Part shown: one piece after another, positions 1 through 5,962 of the stretch | Layout: every line of letters starts with the position of its first letter | How positions within the stretch are numbered: position 1 is the first letter of the stretch | DNA from: an uncultured Subdoligranulum sp. | Lineage (GTDB): Bacteria; Bacillota_A; Clostridia; Oscillospirales; Ruminococcaceae | DNA: 6,019 nucleotides | Direction of reading: 5' to 3' | Assembly (NCBI GenBank): GCA_900772715.1 | Contig: CAAGRN010000259.1 | Location: 1-6,019, forward strand | Notes under the pieces: generated by a model | Told to the model about the DNA's origin: nothing | Databases searched by the model: none | The model's input: the letters and a program-made list of their open reading frames with translations, nothing else | Made by a program: the position numbers and the translations under genes

Positions 1-238
1 CCCGCAGCGAGGAGGCGCCCACGGCGATAGAGGTAAGCGACAGCCCCGCCGCCTGAAACGCCAGCGTAAGCTGGGGCAGCGCAAGGCAGAAGGGTACCAC
101 AGTACCCCCCACGACCCACAGCGGCAGCCCCAGCAGCGCACAGCACCAAGTGGTGCAGCGCCCCGCCAACCGGCTGCCCACCGCCGTACACACCAAGCCG
201 AGGGCATAAACACACAATGCCAGCAGAATTACAAACAT
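1..238 (-). CDS. Unidentified membrane protein, N-terminal part (runs off the left edge)
   Basis: The frame is open for 79 codons from the ATG at 238-236 to the window edge, so only the N-terminus is visible. The start is supported by AAAGGA at 245-250, six bases upstream. The visible protein begins MFVILLALCVYALG and has two hydrophobic stretches, about residues 2-20 and 33-60, separated by a short loop with Arg (residues 23 and 27). This pattern indicates an integral membrane protein. It is rich in Cys in the loop and second stretch, and no family motif is visible, so I give no function. It lies downstream of proS on the same strand but behind a strong terminator, so it is probably a separate unit or depends on read-through. 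A chance open frame is possible but less likely, given the ribosome binding site and consistent hydrophobicity. Confidence 0.6.
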   Translation of the reverse strand, partial: MFVILLALCVYALGLVCTAVGSRLAGRCTTWCCALLGLPLWVVGGTVVPFCLALPQLTLAFQAAGLSLTSIAVGASSLR

Positions 239-245
239 AGCGATT

Positions 246-257
246 CCTTTGCAAAGG
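246..257. repeat. 12-bp perfect palindrome over the ribosome binding site of the left-edge gene
   Basis: CCTTTGCAAAGG at 246-257 equals its own reverse complement. It contains most of the AAAGGA ribosome binding site of the gene starting at 238. In RNA it could form only a 4-bp stem around TGCA, and as DNA it could be a dimeric protein site. The function is unknown. Confidence 0.45.
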
Positions 258-259
258 CT

Positions 260-298
260 GAAAAATCCAAAAAAGCGGTGCCGTCCGGCACCGCTTTT
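260..298 (-). terminator. Rho-independent terminator downstream of proS
   Basis: A perfect 12-bp stem (271-282 with 287-298) closes a 4-nt loop. Read on the minus strand the stem is followed by TTTTTTGGATTTTTC, which is a canonical intrinsic terminator. It starts 7 nt after the proS stop codon and should end the acpP-proS transcript. Confidence 0.9.
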
Positions 299-304
299 GC
301 GCTT

Positions 305-1744
305 TTAATAGGCAATACCCCAGACGACCATCTTCTGCGCAGGTTTGCCGCAAATGGGGCAAACGTCGCTGATGTGTTCCTGGGCAAAAGGCATACAGCG
401 GCTGGAAAGCCCGTACTCGGACTTCATGGCTTCCTCGCACGCCAGCTCACCGCACCACATGGTCTTGATGAACCCGGTGGAGGCAGCTGCCTTTTCTTTG
501 ATTTCTTCCTTGGTGGCAGCGCTGGTGGTGCGAGCCTCGCGGTTTTTCAGGGCGCGGTCGTACAGATCCTTCGCCAGCTCCTGCATGGCGGTGGGGATGG
601 CAGTGGCCAGCTCCTCAAATTTGACGAACTGCTTTTCGCGGGTATCGCGGCGAACCAGCACGCACTGACCGTTCTCGATATCGCGGGGACCGACCTCCAA
701 GCGAACCGGCACGCCCTTCATTTCCCACTGGGCAAACTTCCAGCCGGGCTGCTTGTCGCTGTCGTCCAGCTTGACGCGGGCATACTTGCCGATCTCATCC
801 GCCAGCTCGCGGCACTTTTCGATAACGCCGGGCTTGTGGGCAGCCACCGGCACGATGACCACCTGCACGGGGGCGATCGCCGGGGGCAAAATCAAGCCGT
901 CGTCATCGCCGTGCGCCATAATAATGGCGCCGATCAAACGGGTGGAAACGCCCCAAGAGGTCTGGTACGGATACTGCAAAGTGTTGTCGCGCCCGGTAAA
1001 GGTCACGTCATAGGCGCGGCTGAACTTGTCGCCGAAGTAGTGGCTGGTGCCGCTCTGCAGCGCCTTGCCGTCCTTCATCATGGCTTCGATGGTGTAGGTC
1101 GCCTCGGCGCCGGCAAACTTCTCCTTGTCGGTCTTGCGCCCCTTCAGAACGGGGATGCACAGATCGTTCTCGCAGAAATCCGCATAGCAGTTCAGCTGCT
1201 GCTCGGTTTCTGCCTTGGCCTGCTCGGCGGTTTCGTGGATGGTATGACCCTCCTGCCACCAGAATTCACGGGTGCGCAGGAAGGGGCGGGTGGATTTTTC
1301 CCAGCGGACGACGCTGCACCACTGGTTGTACAGCATGGGCAGGTCACGGTAGGAATGCAGCACATGACTGAAATGGTCGCAGAACATCGTTTCGCTGGTG
1401 GGGCGCACAGCCAAGCGCTCCTCCAAGGGGTCGCTGCCGCCGGAGGTGACCCAAGCCACCTCGGGGGCAAAGCCGTTGACCAGCTCGCCTTCCTTTTTCA
1501 GCAGGCTTTCGGGGATCAGCACGGGCATTGCCACGTTCTCGTGACCGGTCGCCTTAAAACGACCGTCCAGAATTTTCTGGATGTTTTCCCAAATGGCAAA
1601 GCCATAGGGGCGCAGCACCACAAAGCCCTTTACGCTGGAATATTCCACCAGCTCCGCCTTGGTGCAGATATCGGTATACCACTGGGCGAAATCGACCTCC
1701 TGCGCGGTGATCGCCTCGACCATTTTTTTCTTATCGTTTGCCAT
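305..1744 (-). CDS. proS: Prolyl-tRNA synthetase, short archaeal/eukaryote-like type
   Basis: ProRS attaches proline to tRNA-Pro in the cytoplasm using ATP. The 479-residue protein fits the short ProRS type, which lacks the editing insertion of the longer E. coli type. Class II signatures are visible: LAVRPTSE at 111-118, the motif 2 region from about 147 to 168 (RWEKSTRPFLRTREFWWQEGH) and motif 3 around TSWGVSTRLIG at 262-272. An anticodon-binding domain begins near APVQVVIVP (291-299). The C-terminal domain carries four cysteines (431, 436, 462, 465), the zinc-site pattern of this type, and ends in Tyr479, as expected where the terminal Tyr reaches the active site. I chose ATG at 1744 because GAGGAA lies just upstream. 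An in-frame GTG at 1756 would add four residues but overlaps that binding site. The start is 30 nt downstream of acpP with no terminator between them, so the two are probably cotranscribed. Confidence 0.96.
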   Translation of the reverse strand: MANDKKKMVEAITAQEVDFAQWYTDICTKAELVEYSSVKGFVVLRPYGFAIWENIQKILDGRFKATGHENVAMPVLIPESLLKKEGELVNGFAPEVAWVTSGGSDPLEERLAVRPTSETMFCDHFSHVLHSYRDLPMLYNQWCSVVRWEKSTRPFLRTREFWWQEGHTIHETAEQAKAETEQQLNCYADFCENDLCIPVLKGRKTDKEKFAGAEATYTIEAMMKDGKALQSGTSHYFGDKFSRAYDVTFTGRDNTLQYPYQTSWGVSTRLIGAIIMAHGDDDGLILPPAIAPVQVVIVPVAAHKPGVIEKCRELADEIGKYARVKLDDSDKQPGWKFAQWEMKGVPVRLEVGPRDIENGQCVLVRRDTREKQFVKFEELATAIPTAMQELAKDLYDRALKNREARTTSAATKEEIKEKAAASTGFIKTMWCGELACEEAMKSEYGLSSRCMPFAQEHISDVCPICGKPAQKMVVWGIAY

Positions 1745-1774
1745 ATTCTTCCTCACACTTTTGGGGGCGCAGTA

Positions 1775-2011
1775 TCACACGCGCTCCTGCATATATTTGA
1801 CCACATCGCCCACGGTGTGGAAATTTTCAATATCCTCGTCGGGGATCTCCACGCCGAATTCGTCGGACAGGGTGGTGATCATATCAATAACATCCAGACT
1901 GTCGGCACCGAAATCGTTGACGATATCGCTGTCGGGGGTGATTTTTTCAGGCTCAACTTCCAGCTGGTCAGCCAGATATTCACGGATACGGGCAAAAATT
2001 TCGGAATCCAT
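1775..2011 (-). CDS. acpP: Acyl carrier protein
   Basis: This is a 78-residue acidic protein of normal ACP length. The phosphopantetheine attachment motif GADSLD places the modified serine at residue 38, followed by the recognition helix VIDMITTLSDEFGVEIPDED. ACP carries growing acyl chains as thioesters for type II fatty acid synthesis in the cytoplasm and supplies phospholipid synthesis. The start has an excellent ribosome binding site (AAAGGAG, 9 nt upstream of ATG). It is the first gene after the promoter at 2051-2079 and is followed by proS after 30 nt. No fab genes lie next to it here. An ACP dedicated to a secondary pathway is conceivable, but the sequence looks like the housekeeping form. 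Confidence 0.96.
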   Translation of the reverse strand: MDSEIFARIREYLADQLEVEPEKITPDSDIVNDFGADSLDVIDMITTLSDEFGVEIPDEDIENFHTVGDVVKYMQERV

Positions 2012-2029
2012 ACAGTTACTCCTTTATAA

Positions 2030-2086
2030 TAAACACTTTAATACTCTTAATATATAGCGTATCTGCGGCGCAATGTCAAGTGTTTA
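2030..2086. repeat. 9-bp inverted repeat bracketing the acpP promoter
   Basis: TAAACACTT at 2030-2038 and AAGTGTTTA at 2078-2086 are perfect reverse complements 39 nt apart. One arm touches the -35 box and the other lies in the early leader, just upstream of the ribosome binding site. The site is not one I recognise for FapR or FabT. It is either a candidate paired operator or a chance match in AT-rich DNA. Confidence 0.4.
2051..2079 (-). promoter_or_regulatory. Sigma-A-type promoter of acpP-proS
   Basis: On the minus strand a perfect -35 TTGACA (2079-2074) is followed after 17 nt by TATATA (2056-2051). TATATT is an alternative -10 two bases further on. Transcription would start near 2044 and give a leader of about 30 nt before acpP. 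A 9-bp inverted repeat brackets this promoter (listed separately). Confidence 0.8.
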
Positions 2087-2103
2087 TGCACAATTCACAA
2101 AAA

Positions 2104-2134
2104 ACAGGGCGCTGCACAAAGGACAGCGCCCTGT
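2104..2134 (-). terminator. Rho-independent terminator of the transketolase operon
   Basis: A perfect 11-bp stem (2104-2114 with 2124-2134) encloses a 9-nt loop. On the minus strand it is followed by TTTTTTG. It lies 13 nt after the stop codon of the transketolase C-terminal gene and upstream of the acpP promoter, separating the two units. Confidence 0.9.
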
Positions 2135-2147
2135 ATAGGCAAAGGGC

Positions 2148-3104
2148 TTACACGGTGCCGGGGTAGACCATCTCGCGCACGGCGGCGGCGATGTTCTCGG
2201 CGGTCAAGCCGTAGTCGCGCAGCACCTCGGCAGCGGGACCGGAATGACCGAACTTATCCTGCACGCCGATGCGGCGCACGGGGGTGGGCATCTTTTCGCT
2301 CAGCAAAGAGCAGACAGCCTCGCCCAAGCCGCCGATGACGTTATGCTCCTCGACGGTGATGATGTTGTGGCACTCGCGGGCGGCGGTCAGCACGATCTCC
2401 TCGTCCAAGGGCTTGATGGTGGGCATATTGATAACGCGCACGCTGATGCCCTGACGCTTTGCCAGAACGGCAGCGCGCAGAGCCTCGGCGGTCATCAGAC
2501 CGGTGGCGATGATGGCGGCGTCAAAGCCGTCGGTCAGCTTTTCGCCCTTGCCGATGTGGAACTCGTAGTTGTCGGGGTTGTGGAACACCGGGCTGGGCAG
2601 ACGGGAGAAACGCAGGTAGACGGGACCCTCGTAGTTATAAGCGGCAATGACCGCGGCGCGCGCCTCGACGTCGTCCGCCGGGCTGAGGATCACCATACCG
2701 GGGATGGTTCGCATCAGGGCGATATCCTCGCAGCACTGGTGGGAGGCACCGTCCTCACCGACCGAAAGACCGGCGTGGGTGGCGGCGACCTTGACGTTCA
2801 AGTGGGGGTAGCCGACGGTGTTGCGGATCTGCTCAAAGGCGCGACCTGCCGCAAACATCGCAAAGCTGGACACAAAGGGTACATAGCCCATCGTGCTCAT
2901 ACCGGCGGCAACGCCGATCATATTCTGCTCGGCAATGCCGCAGTCAAAATGGCGCTCGGGGTAGGCTTTTTTAAAGATTTCGGTCTTGGTGGCGGCTGCC
3001 AGATCGGCGTCGAAAACCACCAGATTGTCTGCGCCCTGCTGGGCAAGCTCAACCAGCGTGTTGCCGTAGCTTACGCGGGTGGCAATTTTTTTCATATCAG
3101 CCAT
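2148..3104 (-). CDS. tkt: Transketolase, C-terminal subunit
   Basis: This 318-residue protein is the second half of a split transketolase, with the pyrimidine-binding and C-terminal domains of the ThDP fold. GIAEQNMIGVAAGM (57-70) contains Glu59, the residue expected to activate the ThDP aminopyrimidine ring. A conserved loop GEDGASHQ follows at 116-123. The C-terminal domain runs from about residue 195 (DAAIIATG, then VEEHNVIGGLG at 251-261). It works only with the upstream-encoded half, moving two-carbon ketol units between sugar phosphates in the pentose phosphate pathway. The ATG at 3104 overlaps the stop of the previous gene by 8 nt (ATGGCTGA), which suggests translational coupling. An AAGGAG at 3118-3123 lies 13 nt upstream, a rather long spacing. 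An in-frame ATG at 3095 is a poorer alternative, as is the longer frame back to 3146. A DXS or pyruvate dehydrogenase beta subunit is less likely given the partner gene. Confidence 0.93.
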   Translation of the reverse strand: MADMKKIATRVSYGNTLVELAQQGADNLVVFDADLAAATKTEIFKKAYPERHFDCGIAEQNMIGVAAGMSTMGYVPFVSSFAMFAAGRAFEQIRNTVGYPHLNVKVAATHAGLSVGEDGASHQCCEDIALMRTIPGMVILSPADDVEARAAVIAAYNYEGPVYLRFSRLPSPVFHNPDNYEFHIGKGEKLTDGFDAAIIATGLMTAEALRAAVLAKRQGISVRVINMPTIKPLDEEIVLTAARECHNIITVEEHNVIGGLGEAVCSLLSEKMPTPVRRIGVQDKFGHSGPAAEVLRDYGLTAENIAAAVREMVYPGTV

Positions 3105-3966
3105 TGTTGCGCTCGATCTCCTTTTCCAAAGCTTCATATTCGGCACGCAGCTCGCTCATGGCCTGCTCGTACTCGGCATCGTTGGGTGCCTTGCCGTGCC
3201 ATTCAACGGCGTCCTGCATATAGCTGACGCCCATACCCTTGGTGGTGCGCAGCAGGAAGCAGGTGGGCTTGCCGCTGCCGTGGGAAAGCTCGAACATCTT
3301 GAACGCCTGCTCCAGCTCGGCGTAGGAGTTGCCGTTGCAGACGATGGTGTTGAAGCCGAAGGCATCCAGCTTGCGGTCCAGCGGCTCGGAGTTCATAACG
3401 TCGCGGGTGGCGCCGTCGATCTGCAGACCGTTGACGTCCACCATAATGCAGAGGTTGTCCAGCTTGTAGTGGTTGGCAAACATAAATGCCTCCCAGCACT
3501 GACCTTCCTCAATTTCGCCGTCGCCCAGCAGGGTGTAGACGTTGATGTCGCTGCCCATCTGCTTGGCGCCCAGCGCCATACCGCAGGCGGTGGAAACGCC
3601 CTGACCCAGGCTGCCGGTGCTCATATCCACGCCGGGTACGGTGTTCATATTGGGGTGACCCTGCAGGTAGCTGCCGGAATGGCGCAGCGTGGGCAGATCC
3701 TCCACGGGGAAGAAGCCGCGCTCTGCCAAGGTGGCGTACAAGCCGGGGGCGCAGTGGCCCTTGCTCAGCACAAAGCGGTCACGACCCGGATCCTTGGGCT
3801 GCTCGGGGTCGATGCGCATCTCACGGAAATACAGGTATGTCATCACATCCGCAGCGGACAAGCTGCCGCCCGGATGCCCGCAGCCTGCGCCGTGGGTAGC
3901 CTCAATAATACCCATACGCACGCGGGTCGCTGTCAATTTTAACTGCAGCGTTTCTGTTTTTGTCAT
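3097..3966 (-). CDS. tkt: Transketolase, N-terminal (ThDP pyrophosphate-binding) subunit
   Basis: This 289-residue protein is the pyrophosphate-binding half of a split transketolase. Visible motifs are GHPGGSLS (30-37), SKGHCAPGLYATL (68-80, with substrate and cofactor His71), HPNMNTVPGVDMSTGSLGQG (104-123), and the ThDP/metal motif from GDGEIEEG (148-155) to the Asn of DVNG (177-180). EWHGKAP (255-261) closes the domain. With the C-terminal subunit it interconverts pentose, tetrose, hexose and triose phosphates. The start at 3966 has GGAGG nine bases upstream, and longer in-frame extensions to 4134 lie across the promoter. It is the first gene of a two-gene operon, read from the promoter at 4034-4061 and ended by the terminator at 2104-2134. 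Split transketolases are common in Clostridia and other anaerobes, so the split is not a frameshift: each half has its own start and ribosome binding site. Confidence 0.94.
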   Translation of the reverse strand: MTKTETLQLKLTATRVRMGIIEATHGAGCGHPGGSLSAADVMTYLYFREMRIDPEQPKDPGRDRFVLSKGHCAPGLYATLAERGFFPVEDLPTLRHSGSYLQGHPNMNTVPGVDMSTGSLGQGVSTACGMALGAKQMGSDINVYTLLGDGEIEEGQCWEAFMFANHYKLDNLCIMVDVNGLQIDGATRDVMNSEPLDRKLDAFGFNTIVCNGNSYAELEQAFKMFELSHGSGKPTCFLLRTTKGMGVSYMQDAVEWHGKAPNDAEYEQAMSELRAEYEALEKEIERNNG

Positions 3967-4033
3967 AGTTATGTTCCTCCGGTCCCTTGGAAATCTAACG
4001 GGCGATACTACGCCACACACTATACTAATATAT

Positions 4034-4061
4034 ATTATACACGATTCGCCGAATCTCGCAA
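4034..4061 (-). promoter_or_regulatory. Sigma-A-type promoter of the transketolase operon
   Basis: On the minus strand a perfect -10 TATAAT (4039-4034) lies 16 nt downstream of TTGCGA (4061-4056). Transcription would begin near 4027 and give a leader of about 60 nt. The spacer is nearly filled by the palindrome GATTCGCCGAATC. Confidence 0.75.
4043..4055. promoter_or_regulatory. 13-bp palindrome in the transketolase promoter spacer (candidate operator)
   Basis: GATTCG-C-CGAATC is a perfect palindrome with 6-bp arms and a 1-bp centre. It sits exactly between the -35 and -10 boxes. A bound dimer there would block RNA polymerase, so a repressor site is the natural reading. The cognate regulator is not in the window and I do not recognise the motif. 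Confidence 0.5.
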
Positions 4062-4092
4062 GCACTTTTTTCAGATTTGGCGCAGCCTCTTT

Positions 4093-4119
4093 CCTGTGAG
4101 AAATTTTACAGGTTTTTTT
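4093..4119 (+). terminator. Weak hairpin plus T run, possible plus-strand terminator
   Basis: CCTGT (4093-4097) pairs with ACAGG (4108-4112), with possible weak pairs inside, and is followed by seven T residues (4113-4119). The form is that of a short intrinsic terminator, but the 5-bp stem is weak and no plus-strand gene lies upstream for it to serve. Confidence 0.3.
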
Positions 4120-4153
4120 GTGCGGTTTGCCCAAAACGTACTAGGCTCTGCGC

Positions 4154-4182
4154 TTGCAAAGCGGCAAAAACTGTGCAATAAT
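4154..4182 (+). promoter_or_regulatory. Candidate promoter of cls
   Basis: TTGCAA (4154-4159), a 17-nt spacer and AATAAT (4177-4182) preceded by TGC, an extended -10 motif, form a plausible sigma-A promoter. Its predicted start, near 4189, would lie inside the left arm of the palindromic element, so the element would become the cls leader. No better promoter is visible between the element and cls. Confidence 0.5.
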
Positions 4183-4184
4183 AA

Positions 4185-4358
4185 AGGCAACACCGCACAA
4201 TTCCCGCCTAACGGCTTAAGCACCGCTCCGGCGGCTGCGGCACAGCATCTGCGTTGCCAAAATGCTCGTCAATACACAAAGTATTGCCTGCGCTTTTGGC
4301 TTAGCATCTGCCGCACCTCGCTCGCCGTATCGGCACTTAGAATTATGCGGTATTGCCT
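4185..4358. mobile_element. MITE-like or REP-like palindromic element, non-coding
   Basis: The 174-nt stretch ends in near-perfect inverted repeats: 4185-4203 pairs with 4340-4358 at 17 of 19 positions. Further inside, 4217-4233 pairs with 4323-4339 (13 of 17), 4236-4242 with 4309-4315 (7 of 7), 4256-4262 with 4294-4300 (7 of 7) and 4270-4275 with 4281-4286 (6 of 6, loop ACAAA). Most of the element therefore folds into one long interrupted hairpin. The octamer AGCATCTG also occurs twice in direct orientation (4244, 4303). There is no start-supported ORF and no transposase. I see no clear target-site duplication, so mobility is inferred only from the terminal repeats. It could instead be a structured RNA or a cis-acting leader of cls. 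Confidence 0.65.
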
Positions 4359-4389
4359 GATATACCGTTTTATTGGGAGCGAGGTGCCT

Positions 4390-5952
4390 ATGAAAAACCT
4401 GAAACCTGAGCGGCGGCGGCTTTTGCGCCGGGTGCTGTCGTTTGTTTTCAGCCGCCTGACGCTGACGATGCTTTTGCTGGTCATGCAGGCGTTTTGGCTG
4501 TTTTCGCTGTTTTTCTGGCTAGCGGATTACGCCAAGGGCTTCAACATCGCCGGGCTGATCCTCAGCGTGCTGATGTGCTTAGCGCTCATCCGGCAGGATT
4601 CCACCGCACCGGAATTTAAAATCAGCTGGATGATTTTGTTTATGGTCATGCCGGTGCAGGGCGGGCTGCTGTACCTGCTGTGGGGCAACAAGCGCCCCGC
4701 GCGTATGCTGCGCCGCAAGCTGGAGCGTGCCGAGGCGGCGCTGGCACCCCTGCGCCAAGCCGACCCCTTTGCCCAGCAGAAGCTGGAGCGCTTGAACCCG
4801 CGCGCCGCGCGGACTGCCCGCTACCTGCGGGATTACGCCCCTGCGCCGGTGTATGACGGCACGGCGGCGACCTACTACCCCAGCGGCGAAGCGATGTTTG
4901 CCGCCATGCTGCCCGCGCTGGAAAGCGCCGAACACAGCATTTATATTGAGAGCTTTATCATCGGCGAGGGCGAGATGTGGGGGCAGATCCACGAGATTTT
5001 ACGCCGCAAGGCCGCCGCCGGGCTGGACGTGCGCGTCATTTACGACGACGCCGGCTGCCTGACCCTGCTGCCGCACAACTATGCCGAGGTGCTGCAGCGG
5101 GAGGGCATCCGCGCGTTCAGCTTCAACCGGTTTGTGCCGCTGCTGAACCTGGTGATGAACAACCGCGACCACCGCAAAATTATGGTCATTGACGGGCGCA
5201 TCGCCTTTACGGGCGGCGTGAATCTGGCGGACGAATACATCAACCGCATCGCCCGCTTCGGCTACTGGAAGGACAGCGGCGTGCGGCTGGAGGGTCCGGC
5301 TGCCGCCGGGTTTGCCAACATCTTTTTGAGCTTTTGGCGCGGGCATTTTCCCGACGAGGGGCTGGACGCCGCCGAAAGCCTGCCCCCTGCCCCGCCGCAG
5401 CCGACCGACTGTCTGGTGCAGCCCTTTGCCGACAGCCCCATCGACCGCGAGAGCGTGGCAAAAAATGTCTATCTGGAGCTGATCTCCCAAGCGCAGAACC
5501 GGCTGTATCTCTGCACGCCTTACCTGATTCTGGACGATGATATGCAGACCGCGCTGCGCCTTGCCGCCAAGCGCGGCGTGGATGTGCGCATTTATGTGCC
5601 GGGCATCCCCGACAAAAAGACCATCTATCAGCTGACGCGCAGCTACTTTTTGCACTTGTTGCAGGGCGGTGTCAAAATTTACACCTTCAACCCCGGGTTC
5701 CTGCACGCCAAAACATGGCTGTGTGACGACACGGTAGCCTCGGTGGGTACGGTGAACCTTGATTACCGCAGCCTGTACCTGCACTTTGAGTGCGGCACCC
5801 TGCTGTACGGCGGCAAGGTTTTGCAGGACATCGCCGCCGACTTCACCGCGCTGGAGCGCCACTGCCGCGCCGTTAAGCCCGAGGACTGCCGCACAGGCTT
5901 TGTGGGTACGATGTTCAGCGCCGTGCTGCGGCTGGTCGCACCGCTTTGCTAA
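4390..5952 (+). CDS. cls: Cardiolipin synthase, phospholipase D superfamily
   Basis: Cls joins two phosphatidylglycerol molecules to make cardiolipin and glycerol at the cytoplasmic membrane. The 520-residue protein starts with a basic segment, followed by hydrophobic segments at about 24-44, 51-68 and 79-98. The segment around APEFKISWMILFMVMPVQGG matches the N-terminal membrane region typical of this family. Two HKD catalytic motifs follow: HRKIMVID (His261, Lys263, Asp268) and HAKTWLCD (His439, Lys441, Asp446), each followed by a conserved GGVNLADEY- or GTVNLDYRS-type strand. The chain ends RLVAPLC, similar to the usual Cls tail. The ATG at 4390 has GAGG five bases upstream. The frame stays open upstream to 4096, but that part crosses the palindromic element and has no family similarity. 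It is transcribed divergently from the transketolase operon. A stretch of residues 392-402 is duplicated at DNA level at the right edge. No terminator is visible in the 67 bases after it. Confidence 0.95.
   Translation: MKNLKPERRRLLRRVLSFVFSRLTLTMLLLVMQAFWLFSLFFWLADYAKGFNIAGLILSVLMCLALIRQDSTAPEFKISWMILFMVMPVQGGLLYLLWGNKRPARMLRRKLERAEAALAPLRQADPFAQQKLERLNPRAARTARYLRDYAPAPVYDGTAATYYPSGEAMFAAMLPALESAEHSIYIESFIIGEGEMWGQIHEILRRKAAAGLDVRVIYDDAGCLTLLPHNYAEVLQREGIRAFSFNRFVPLLNLVMNNRDHRKIMVIDGRIAFTGGVNLADEYINRIARFGYWKDSGVRLEGPAAAGFANIFLSFWRGHFPDEGLDAAESLPPAPPQPTDCLVQPFADSPIDRESVAKNVYLELISQAQNRLYLCTPYLILDDDMQTALRLAAKRGVDVRIYVPGIPDKKTIYQLTRSYFLHLLQGGVKIYTFNPGFLHAKTWLCDDTVASVGTVNLDYRSLYLHFECGTLLYGGKVLQDIAADFTALERHCRAVKPEDCRTGFVGTMFSAVLRLVAPLC
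5563..5596 (+). repeat. Left arm of a 34-bp exact inverted repeat, inside cls
   Basis: These bases encode cls residues 392-402 (AAKRGVDVRIY) plus the first base of codon 403. They recur exactly, in reverse complement, at 5986-6019. Confidence 0.9.
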
Positions 5953-5962
5953 GGCGATAAAC

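Noticed and set aside
1745..1756. GTG start four codons upstream of the chosen proS start
   Set aside because: The GAGGAA that would serve the ATG at 1744 lies within those codons, and no binding site precedes the GTG.
278..2029. A 583-codon open frame on the plus strand, antisense to proS and acpP
   Set aside because: It is the complement of two well-supported genes, lacks any recognisable domain, begins within a terminator hairpin and spans the gap between the two genes. GC-rich codon use commonly leaves such antisense frames open.
3097..3104. Frameshift or broken single-chain transketolase
   Set aside because: Each half has complete domains, its own start and a binding site, and the 8-nt overlap is normal for split transketolase operons.
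2244..3227. A 327-codon plus-strand frame antisense to the transketolase genes
   Set aside because: It is His/Gly/Val-rich low-complexity translation with no motif, and it mirrors the codon bias of the real genes on the other strand.
4093..4358. CRISPR array, tRNA or riboswitch in the intergenic region
   Set aside because: There are no regularly spaced direct repeats, no cloverleaf and no riboswitch core that I can recognise. The repeats present are inverted and fit a palindromic element.
4096..4389. N-terminal extension of cls by 98 codons
   Set aside because: The extension runs through the candidate promoter and the palindromic element and lacks a ribosome binding site, while the ATG at 4390 has GAGG at good spacing and gives the normal Cls length.
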